From: SKW197 sp049970095
GTDB lineage: Archaea > Thermoplasmatota > Thermoplasmata > Lutacidiplasmatales > SKW197
DNA length: 15,925 nt
Reading direction: 5' to 3'
Assembly (NCBI GenBank): GCA_049970095.1
Contig: JBMFNP010000042.1
Span: 1 to 15,925, forward strand
Shown: one piece after another, positions 1-5,843 of the stretch
Position numbering within the stretch: the stretch's first letter is position 1
Layout of the letters: the number at the start of each line of letters is the position of its first letter
Translations under genes and position numbers: made by a program
Notes under the pieces: generated by a model
Databases searched by the model: none
Told to the model about the DNA's origin: nothing
Seen by the model: only the letters and a program-made list of their open reading frames with translations

Positions 1-395
1 GCCACAAAATATTGGATATTACCATTTCCGCTACTGGTTCTCTCGTCGATAATAGTGGTAGTTATTATATCTCCGCTGTTGGACATCTTGAATAATGCTA
101 GAGTTCCAGGGTGTGGCTGCTCTTCAAACATATGTGGTTTAGAATAGCTTATTATGAAAAAATCTCCTGATTCTCCGGGTAGTACTTGGGACATCCAGAA
201 ATACCTACCGGAGGTTTTTAAATCAACTGTTGTGGGTTTGGACCAATTGGGCGGTCCTAAGAAATAGGGACTCAAAAAATATGCAATTACTATATAGGCA
301 AGTAGAGACGCAATGAATATCTTATTTTTCATTACCGATTTCAAAATTCTTCTCAAATGCTCTCTTGAAAAAGATTCTTCGCCTCGCTTTTCCAT
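1..395 (-). CDS. Membrane-anchored hypothetical protein, N-terminal part (partial)
   Basis: I do not recognise this protein. The reading frame is open from an ATG at 395 to the window edge (131 complete codons seen), so the 3' part is missing. The first ~23 residues are charged (start MEKRGEESFSREH). One strong hydrophobic segment follows at about residues 25-46 (around IFIASLLAYIVIAYFLSPYF). The rest is soluble-looking, beta-rich and aromatic. This fits a signal-anchor protein with a short cytoplasmic tail and an outside domain; that topology is inference. The start is supported by GAGGT about 6 nt upstream, and a more distal ATG runs into a stop after four codons. Its upstream region holds the attC-like palindrome. 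Confidence 0.6.
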   Translation of the reverse strand, partial: MEKRGEESFSREHLRRILKSVMKNKIFIASLLAYIVIAYFLSPYFLGPPNWSKPTTVDLKTSGRYFWMSQVLPGESGDFFIISYSKPHMFEEQPHPGTLALFKMSNSGDIITTTIIDERTSSGNGNIQYFV

Positions 396-445
396 TATTT
401 ATACCTCATTATATTGAGTAATTTGAAGGAGGGTTCTGGCATTGC

Positions 446-534
446 GTATAACGTTTCCAGCGTAAAAGAAGTTTTTGCGAAGCAAAAATTTGGGTGAGTG
501 CCATCAGGCACGATCCTTTTATGCTGTGTTAGGC
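446..534. repeat. attC-like imperfect palindrome (candidate integron recombination site)
   Basis: An 89-bp imperfect palindrome. The outer boxes are GTATAAC (446-452) and GTTAGGC (528-534). The second matches the attC core consensus GTTRRRY exactly; the first deviates at one position from RYYYAAC. Inner arms CAGCGTAAAAG (458-468) and CTTTTATGCTG (516-526) pair over 11 positions with one G-T. Spacers between outer and inner boxes are asymmetric (5 nt and 1 nt). Two more hairpins lie inside: TTTTTGC-GAA-GCAAAAA (472-488) and GTGCC-ATCA-GGCAC (498-511). Size and box layout resemble attC sites. No integrase is visible in the window. It could also be a repeat of another kind or a transcription terminator for the methyltransferase gene. 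Confidence 0.5.
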
Positions 535-549
535 GAAGTTCAACTTTTG

Positions 550-1446
550 TTATTTTTTCTCCATGTAATCAAATAAAGTTAATTCTTTCTGTTTCTTATT
601 CTTATTATTATTTAAATCCTTTGGCCCATACCTTCCTGTAAATTTGCCTTTCTCTTTTCTTTCCTTAAAAGTTTTCATTACAATATGTTTGGCCATTTCT
701 TCTTTTGCAACTTTTAATTCAATCTCATAATCCCTTAATCTATTTTCGGCAAATTTAATGTATTCTTCGGAGATTTCTATCCCAATAAAATCATGCCCTA
801 AGATCTTTGCAGCAACTAAAGTTGTTCCACTCCCACAATATGGATCAATAACTATTCCTTTCTTTTCATCCATTACTGAATAAATCGCTCTTATAGGCAA
901 TGATAGTGGGAAAGGTGCTGGATGGGGATTTTTTTGTTCGGGTGGAAATCTCCATATAGATGTTAATAAAGCATGCTTTGGTTTTAATTCTTCGCCAATT
1001 AGATTTCTACCTTTTGGTTTGTAAAGCCAATATATTCTTTCCTCCACTTGCCAATATCTCCAGCCCCTTATGTTAGCCGCTATCATTCTATCCCAGATTA
1101 TCTCTTGCCTAACAACCCATTTTGTTTTTCTTAACCAATCCATAGGATGAAGCATTAAACCTCTCTCCCATCTTAATTTATGATTATAAAAGAATGATCC
1201 TCCAGGTTTTGTAATTCTAAAAATTTCATTTAATACTGCAATTTGATTTTCTTGATATTGATATTCAGGTAATTTATCAGTAGTTCCTGAGTACTTTACA
1301 TTTTTTACCAACCAACCTTTTTTATTTTCACCTTTATTATAAGGTGGCGATGTTACCCCAACATCTACAATTTCATCTGGTAAGGTTTTCAAAATTGTTA
1401 AAGCATCTCCTTGAATTATTTTGTTTAAATATTCTTGTGTATTCAT
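550..1446 (-). CDS. Beta-class DNA methyltransferase of a type II restriction-modification system
   Basis: Transfers a methyl group from S-adenosylmethionine to an exocyclic amino group (N4-cytosine or N6-adenine) in DNA, protecting the host from the nuclease encoded just upstream. The motifs come in beta-class order: catalytic motif IV TSPPYN at about residues 32-37, then NPHPAPFP near 173-180, then the SAM-binding DPYCGSGTT at about 201-209. SPPY leans to N4-cytosine, but some N6-adenine enzymes also carry it. I chose the ATG at 1446 because it forms an ATGA overlap with the nuclease stop codon; an ATG at 1461 would add five residues. The C-terminal tail is lysine-rich. The gene is clearly AT-richer than the genes from 2100 onward, which suggests transfer. 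The target sequence cannot be read from the protein. Confidence 0.88.
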   Translation of the reverse strand: MNTQEYLNKIIQGDALTILKTLPDEIVDVGVTSPPYNKGENKKGWLVKNVKYSGTTDKLPEYQYQENQIAVLNEIFRITKPGGSFFYNHKLRWERGLMLHPMDWLRKTKWVVRQEIIWDRMIAANIRGWRYWQVEERIYWLYKPKGRNLIGEELKPKHALLTSIWRFPPEQKNPHPAPFPLSLPIRAIYSVMDEKKGIVIDPYCGSGTTLVAAKILGHDFIGIEISEEYIKFAENRLRDYEIELKVAKEEMAKHIVMKTFKERKEKGKFTGRYGPKDLNNNKNKKQKELTLFDYMEKK

Positions 1447-2102
1447 TTTGCCTTGCTCCATAAGAATTCATAAAAACCGTTGGATATATATGGTTGATAT
1501 TTTTCTAATTCAGATTTACTTAAAAGATAGACAATTTTTAAATTGGAACTTTTAACATAATCTCTGTAATCAAAATCCGCACTTCTCAAAAACTGCCCTT
1601 TTACACTCTTACTTCCTTTCAACTTATCCTCCCATTTCTGTATTTTGCTTTCCAAATTTTTTACAAAATCTGGAGAATTGAAAGGAAATTCAATGATATA
1701 GATAAGTTTACCGTCTACAAATCCGCTTACTAATATGTTTAAGTCTTTTTCCTGCTTATCTCTTTCCAACCTTTCGCGTGTATAATCAGTAAAATTACCT
1801 CCACCGTTTAATTTAGCAGGGCTTGTTCTTCTTTCGCCTCTTTTATATTTTTCAAATTCCTCAGTATTCACATTTTTTGGTTTTGCTTCACATTTTATAG
1901 TTTTACCTGGAACAAAAACATCTTGTTTGAAACCATTGTACCCTATTTTTGCTTCTTTATGAGTATATCCTGCCAAAGTGACGGTTATAAATTCTCTTAT
2001 TGTGGAAGAATTCTTATCGTTTATATACATTGTAAGCAAGTCAACCAATATCCCTATAAGTGTATCTTTTGAGTTAGAAAATTTTAAATCTAACGAATAC
2101 AA
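1443..2102 (-). CDS. Predicted type II restriction endonuclease (PD-(D/E)xK-like)
   Basis: I infer the function mainly from context: a ~220-residue unique protein directly upstream of and overlapping a DNA methyltransferase. A plausible PD-(D/E)xK metal site is visible, with D61 in KQDVFVPG and E72-A-K74 in KCEAKPKN, ten residues apart. I do not recognise the exact enzyme family or specificity. The start is uncertain. The frame opens with a TTG at 2102 and stays open further upstream; the first ATG is codon 25 (2030). AT-rich composition matches the methyltransferase and ends abruptly at about 2100, so the 5' end may sit on an insertion junction. A 22-bp inverted repeat (GTTAGA-N10-TCTAAC, 2073-2094) covers its first codons. 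Confidence 0.62.
   Translation of the reverse strand: MYSLDLKFSNSKDTLIGILVDLLTMYINDKNSSTIREFITVTLAGYTHKEAKIGYNGFKQDVFVPGKTIKCEAKPKNVNTEEFEKYKRGERRTSPAKLNGGGNFTDYTRERLERDKQEKDLNILVSGFVDGKLIYIIEFPFNSPDFVKNLESKIQKWEDKLKGSKSVKGQFLRSADFDYRDYVKSSNLKIVYLLSKSELEKYQPYISNGFYEFLWSKAK
2073..2094. repeat. Inverted repeat GTTAGA-N10-TCTAAC at the restriction gene 5' end
   Basis: Six-base perfect arms flank an AT-only centre (AAATTTTAAA). On the minus strand the distal arm reads GTTAGAT, which fits the GTTRRRY core of integron recombination sites. The site coincides with the switch from AT-rich island DNA to ordinary composition. It could be an operator, a recombination scar, or chance in AT-rich DNA. Confidence 0.35.
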
Positions 2103-2112
2103 TACAGCATTG

Positions 2113-2664
2113 ATGCTGAAAGAAGGCGAGGAAAACCCTGCAGATGCCCATATTCTCCCAGGGAATGGGATTCAAATAAATATTTTAGGTAGAACAATTG
2201 AAATGATGTATGGTATGAAGTACTTTGTGCACTTCTTTGAATCTGAGGATAACACGCATGTGAAAATTGCAGAGAAACTTGCAGAAAAATCATTTGTGCC
2301 TGTGATTTTCACGAGGGAGAAACGGGATGTTGCGGTCAAGAAATATCCAGCAAACTCAGAAATATTCTATTTTGACAGTTTTACAAAAAAGAATGATACA
2401 CTTTCTCCTAAAAGCCTGGATTTTGCGGTCCGCCTCGTGAGCGAAACCAAGCACAGAAATTTCTTTGTAATTGTTGACTGCCTTGACTACTTGATGACAT
2501 ACAATGAACGAAAAGAGGTAATTCTCTTCGTGGAGAAACTGTTTGATGCTGTGTCTTCCAGAGAGGCTTTTCTTATAATTCCCCTCTGTTTGCCACTGTT
2601 TGAACGCCGTGAGATCCTTCTGCTTGAAAGATTTGGGGATGTTCTATCATTGGGTCCTGATTAA
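2113..2664 (+). CDS. DUF835 domain protein, probably 5'-truncated
   Basis: From about residue 35 the protein (about 183 residues from this start) matches my memory of DUF835, an archaeal alpha/beta domain of unknown function: YFVHFFESED..., then VIFTREK, LSPKSLDFAVRLV, the hydrophobic strand FFVIVDCLDYLM, and a final FERREILLLER. DUF835 proteins usually have another sensory or regulatory domain in front. Here only ~34 residues precede it before the restriction island, so I infer loss of the 5' part. The frame is open back to 1978, but that stretch is antisense to the nuclease gene. The ATG at 2113 has no Shine-Dalgarno site; TTTTAAAT at 2083-2090 could act as a TATA box for a leaderless message. 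The 3' end overlaps the convergent DUF835 gene by 92 bp. Confidence 0.6.
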   Translation: MLKEGEENPADAHILPGNGIQINILGRTIEMMYGMKYFVHFFESEDNTHVKIAEKLAEKSFVPVIFTREKRDVAVKKYPANSEIFYFDSFTKKNDTLSPKSLDFAVRLVSETKHRNFFVIVDCLDYLMTYNERKEVILFVEKLFDAVSSREAFLIIPLCLPLFERREILLLERFGDVLSLGPD

Positions 2665-3094
2665 GATATCTCTCAAAAATTTTAAAAATTTCTCTGTCTG
2701 CATAGATTACCTGCGGGTCTGCATGTATCATAAGTGTGATTCCCAGTTTTTCAGCAAGTTTGTCAAGAACATTCATAAAATCTAGCATTTGTTCAACATT
2801 GTGATAGAGCAGAAGGTATTCCAGACCATCTAAAAGAATATTTGCTTTTTTGTGTGTTTTTCCATACTTTTTTATCACATTAACTATTCTCTCTATATTG
2901 TCTGGATGAATTGTGTCTTTTCCCTTTGTTTCAGATAACCAGTAAATGGTAACGCCAGGAAGCACATATTTGTTTTTGAGATATGCTGGATGATATCTGC
3001 TGATGCACAATCCCTCTCCTTTCTTTGCAAGCATCTCTAAACCCACCCTGGGCTTTATCTGCAGAATTAATTTTATTGTCAAATCCATCACCAT
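2573..3094 (-). CDS. DUF835 domain protein
   Basis: A ~173-residue stand-alone DUF835 protein of unknown biochemical role. Landmarks: LCISRYHP near residue 30, VTIYWLSETKGKDTIHP, and the hallmark strand ILLDGLEYLLLYHN, which is stronger here than in the convergent paralogue. The domain closes with ADREIFKIFERYL. The last 29 residues (from NQDP) lie wholly in the 92-bp overlap with the plus-strand DUF835 gene and look like a read-through tail. TATATAA at 3115-3121 lies about 24 nt before the ATG at 3094, which fits a leaderless transcript; an ATG two codons on (3088) is an alternative. It is divergent from the HTH/STAND regulator with a palindromic candidate operator between them, so the regulator may control it. 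Confidence 0.75.
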   Translation of the reverse strand: MVMDLTIKLILQIKPRVGLEMLAKKGEGLCISRYHPAYLKNKYVLPGVTIYWLSETKGKDTIHPDNIERIVNVIKKYGKTHKKANILLDGLEYLLLYHNVEQMLDFMNVLDKLAEKLGITLMIHADPQVIYADREIFKIFERYLNQDPMIEHPQIFQAEGSHGVQTVANRGEL

Positions 3095-3114
3095 CTCAAA
3101 TACTCTCTCTGCAA

Positions 3115-3121
3115 TATATAA
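3115..3121 (-). promoter_or_regulatory. TATA box of the minus-strand DUF835 gene
   Basis: TTATATA on the minus strand, centred about 24 nt before the ATG at 3094. There is no usable Shine-Dalgarno site, so transcription probably starts at or next to the start codon. Confidence 0.5.
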
Positions 3122-3124
3122 GCC

Positions 3125-3142
3125 TAAATTGTTATTTAACAG
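3125..3142. repeat. 18-bp repeat, copy 1, containing palindrome TGTTATTTAACA (candidate operator)
   Basis: TAAATTGTTATTTAACAG is identical to 5826-5843 and in the same orientation. Its core TGTTA-TT-TAACA (3130-3141) is a perfect inverted repeat. It sits between two divergent TATA boxes (3115-3121 minus, 3152-3159 plus), where a dimeric winged-helix repressor could block both. Binding by the adjacent HTH protein is inference. Confidence 0.5.
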
Positions 3143-3151
3143 TTTGAAGGG

Positions 3152-3159
3152 TTTATATA
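3152..3159 (+). promoter_or_regulatory. TATA box of the HTH/STAND regulator
   Basis: TTTATATA lies 28 nt before the ATG at 3184. No Shine-Dalgarno site precedes that ATG, so a leaderless message is likely. This argues for the ATG at 3184 over the in-frame TTG at 3166. Confidence 0.55.
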
Positions 3160-3183
3160 TTTCAATTGCAATACCTCCTACAG

Positions 3184-3555
3184 ATGCATAAACTCCTCAT
3201 CAACAGAAAAACAATTTTGATGTATTACCTTCTCAGGTATGGTCCATTTCACTATGATGAAAAGATACTGGCAAATGTAGACACCACACCCAAGGCGATT
3301 TCAAGAAATCTAGGACTGAGCCCTGCGCTGGTGAGCAACACACTGAGAGCACTTTTGAGAGAGGGGCTGGTAGAAAGGAAGAGGATGCATGTGCGTGGAG
3401 AACCAAAAAAGGCATTTGTTTATAGATTAACAACTGAGGGAATAAAAACCGCAAAGGAATTTGAGGAACAGGTTAAAAATCGCAGTTTTTTTACATTAGT
3501 GGGGAATCTCAGGAAAACGGTACAATCGCAGAAATTACTGAAAAAACTGGTCTGA
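3184..3555 (+). CDS. Winged-helix (MarR/ArsR-like) DNA-binding part of a frameshifted HTH-STAND-TPR regulator
   Basis: The first ~95 residues form a winged helix-turn-helix: AISRNLGLSPALVSNTLRAL is the HTH pair, followed by REGLVERKRM and a basic wing (RGEPKKAFVYRLTTEG). It should bind DNA as a dimer, plausibly at the palindrome upstream. The open frame ends at 3555 with a tail that looks random. A run of seven T (3486-3492) lies just before it. Adding one T keeps the protein in frame as SFFYISGESQENG and on into the ATPase frame without a stop. So this is probably the N-terminal domain of one ~830-residue protein rather than a free regulator. Start chosen at the leaderless ATG. Confidence 0.75.
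   Translation: MHKLLINRKTILMYYLLRYGPFHYDEKILANVDTTPKAISRNLGLSPALVSNTLRALLREGLVERKRMHVRGEPKKAFVYRLTTEGIKTAKEFEEQVKNRSFFTLVGNLRKTVQSQKLLKKLV
3486..3492 (+). other. Seven-T run: probable frameshift site
   Basis: Upstream of this run the frame of 3184 is protein-like; downstream the frame of 3567 is protein-like, already from about 3492 (YISGESQENGTIAEI and on). One extra T would join them. It may be a real mutation, transcript slippage, or an assembly indel. Confidence 0.7.
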
Positions 3556-3566
3556 AACTCATAGAT

Positions 3567-5684
3567 GTGCTTCTGTGCGCAAAAAATGATAGAATATACC
3601 TTGAGAAAATGCTCCGGAAAACTGGGGTGAGAACAGAGCCAAGATATCTGCCAGAAAAACTCTACGGCAGGGCATCCTCCCTAAAGACACTCAAAGATTT
3701 TGAAATGAGCAATGCAAGAATCTGTGTAATTTATGGACTGGATTGCATGGGCAAGACCACACTCTTGCGCTCAGCCATTTCCACCTATTCCAGGCCAAAT
3801 TTTCTTTATGAGGTTAAAGAAGGGTATTCTTCAAGTGAAGAGGCATTTATCCAGAGATTTTACAGATTTCTGATAGATAAGAATCTTCTCAAACACTCCA
3901 CAAGCATTGAGGTGTGGAACAAAGAGAAAATCAAACAGGATATTCTTAGTCTGATTGAAAATCTGGATGTTGTTGTGGCGATAGATGATTTCCATCTTGC
4001 AGAAAGCAATCTCAAGAATTTTTTGCTGGAAATTTGCACCAGGGTACAGGCTTCTGAAAAAGGTTTGAAACTAATATTAACTTCAAACTCAAAGATTTCC
4101 GGGCTGAAGGCGAGAGATGAAGTCTATGGCAGGATCCTAACCCTCCACCTTGAGCCCCTTTCTCTGGATGATGTAAAGGAAATGTTCAAAGACAGAAATC
4201 TGCCAGATGATAAAATAAAAGAAATTTATGAAAACACACATGGAATTCCAGCCCTTCTAGAACTTGTGAGTGCTGGAAGCACATTCCATCCGGGAACATC
4301 ATACGAACTAATAATGGAAGAAGTCCTCGGAAAATTGAGCGAGAATGAAAAAAAGGTTTTGGAGGCGGGCTCCCTCTTTCAGCATCCATTTGAGCCTGAA
4401 TTGATTTTTTCAGCAATTGACATGGAAAACAACATTGACTATGAGTTGCTGGAAAACTTACAGGAAAGAACACTCCTGAAAAAGGACGCTTTCGGAAGGT
4501 ATATTGTGAATGATACCATCAAAAACTTCCTTGTAAAAACTCTACCTGCTGGCAGGAAGGCAAGCATTCATCTTAAGATTGCAAGAACACTTGAAAAAAA
4601 CTTCGGAAAAGAAAATATTGTAACTGCGCTTTATCACATGATAGAATCTGAAAACATAGAAGAAATTGAGAACTTCATTGCAAGAAACAGATATATTCTC
4701 ATAAATTGTCCCTCACTTCCAGTTATTGAGAAAAATATCAAAAACTTCCTTGAAAAAATGAGAAGGCGGGGAAAAGTTTCAGACAAAATCCTTCAGGTGT
4801 ATGCTGAAATTCTGGAAACCATGGGATTTTGGGAGAAGGCGGAAAACATCTATGAAAGATTGGAGCATAATCCTTTTGCGCTCCTTAAACTTGCAGGGCT
4901 CCTTACCCGAAAAAATGCTCCTGCTGAAAAAATCATCAGGGTATTGAGTGAGGTAAAAAAAGTATGTGGCGGAAAAGAAAACCCGGAATTGCTTGCAGAG
5001 TACCATTACATTCATGGACTCCTTGCAGAGCAGCAGGGGCAACTGAAAGAGGCGGAAAAAAGTTATCTGAAAACCATTGAAATCTGCAGAAATGCTTACC
5101 TACCACTTATTGAGGTTTATTCCTGGGTGGGTCTTGCTAGAGTGGCACTGTTCAATGGAAACTTTGAGAAGAGCATGGAAGCAGTGCAAAAGGCAGAGGC
5201 AGTTATGCTTATCACGGACGGATACATTGAGAGAACTTTGCTGTATCTGGCTCTTGGGGGAATCTACAGGATGATGGATGAGCGGGGAAGAGATATAGAG
5301 GCATACGCTGGCGCCCTCAGGTATGCAGAGCAGGTTGGCGAAACCCGTCTCATGATTGCTGCCTATCTGGGGCTGTCTGGTGGATACATAGGACTGGATA
5401 AATATGAAGAAGCAAAAAAATATTTTTTGAAAGCGGAAACACTCAAATCCGAGATAAAGGACTGGCACATGCACCTCACAATGGCAGCACAGCGCCTGGT
5501 TTTCACAGAATGCCATTCTGAGGCATTCAGAAAAGCACTGGGAGAGGTTGTCAAACTCCTGAAAACTCCCGCAGATATTCCTTTTGCAAAACACATGGCA
5601 CGTTGGTGTCTCAAAGTCATCAAATGGAAATGCGGAGAAAAACTGCCAGAAGAAGGGAGATTTCTGCTTGATTTTCTGGCATAA
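3567..5684 (+). CDS. STAND-type ATPase with TPR repeats (C-terminal part of frameshifted regulator)
   Basis: An AAA+/STAND signalling ATPase. Walker A is GLDCMGKTT (residues 57-65), Walker B VVVAIDD (about 135-141), sensor-1-like KLILTSN (168-174), and the STAND GxP motif HGIPALLELV near 225-234. A winged-helix-like segment follows (LSENEKKVLEAGSLF). The C-terminal ~300 residues are helical TPR-type repeats, for example AEYHYIHGLLAEQQGQLKEA. This is the MalT/AfsR-like layout: ligand or partner binding to the TPR part controls nucleotide exchange. The GTG at 3567 has no Shine-Dalgarno site, and the same frame is protein-like for ~75 nt before it. I therefore read it as the continuation of the HTH gene after a frameshift. 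The ligand is unknown. Confidence 0.83.
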   Translation: MLLCAKNDRIYLEKMLRKTGVRTEPRYLPEKLYGRASSLKTLKDFEMSNARICVIYGLDCMGKTTLLRSAISTYSRPNFLYEVKEGYSSSEEAFIQRFYRFLIDKNLLKHSTSIEVWNKEKIKQDILSLIENLDVVVAIDDFHLAESNLKNFLLEICTRVQASEKGLKLILTSNSKISGLKARDEVYGRILTLHLEPLSLDDVKEMFKDRNLPDDKIKEIYENTHGIPALLELVSAGSTFHPGTSYELIMEEVLGKLSENEKKVLEAGSLFQHPFEPELIFSAIDMENNIDYELLENLQERTLLKKDAFGRYIVNDTIKNFLVKTLPAGRKASIHLKIARTLEKNFGKENIVTALYHMIESENIEEIENFIARNRYILINCPSLPVIEKNIKNFLEKMRRRGKVSDKILQVYAEILETMGFWEKAENIYERLEHNPFALLKLAGLLTRKNAPAEKIIRVLSEVKKVCGGKENPELLAEYHYIHGLLAEQQGQLKEAEKSYLKTIEICRNAYLPLIEVYSWVGLARVALFNGNFEKSMEAVQKAEAVMLITDGYIERTLLYLALGGIYRMMDERGRDIEAYAGALRYAEQVGETRLMIAAYLGLSGGYIGLDKYEEAKKYFLKAETLKSEIKDWHMHLTMAAQRLVFTECHSEAFRKALGEVVKLLKTPADIPFAKHMARWCLKVIKWKCGEKLPEEGRFLLDFLA

Positions 5685-5729
5685 AAAATAAGGGGAGAAA
5701 GGAAAAAAGATCTCATCGGGAATTTTTAT

Positions 5730-5744
5730 ATACTGAATCAGTAT
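5730..5744. repeat. Perfect palindrome in the convergent intergenic region
   Basis: ATACTGA-A-TCAGTAT, with an outer CGGG (5717-5720) / CCCG (5745-5748) pair. It lies in the 148-bp gap between the convergent ATPase and radical SAM genes, next to a T-rich, TATA-like TTTTTATATA (5723-5732). It could be a transcription terminator or a regulator site. I see no convincing gene in 5685-5832. Confidence 0.4.
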
Positions 5745-5825
5745 CCCGGTATCCATGGTGGTGGTGCACCTGGGCCATTCATATATATACCTCCAACTCT
5801 CCATCTGCACCCCACCTCATAAATG

Positions 5826-5843
5826 TAAATTGTTATTTAACAG
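5826..5843. repeat. 18-bp repeat, copy 2, containing palindrome TGTTATTTAACA
   Basis: Identical to 3125-3142, in the same orientation. It overlaps the stop codon of the radical SAM gene, so the two copies bracket the whole HTH/STAND regulator. It could be a second operator or an insertion or duplication scar. Confidence 0.5.

Noticed and set aside
472..511. Two hairpins taken as a simple CRISPR-like or terminator pair
   Set aside because: There is no repeat-spacer pattern, and both hairpins are nested inside a larger palindrome, which the attC-like reading explains better.
5100..5810. 236-codon open frame on the minus strand
   Set aside because: Fully antisense to the TPR part of the STAND gene; the translation is rich in C, F, H and S with no domain character.
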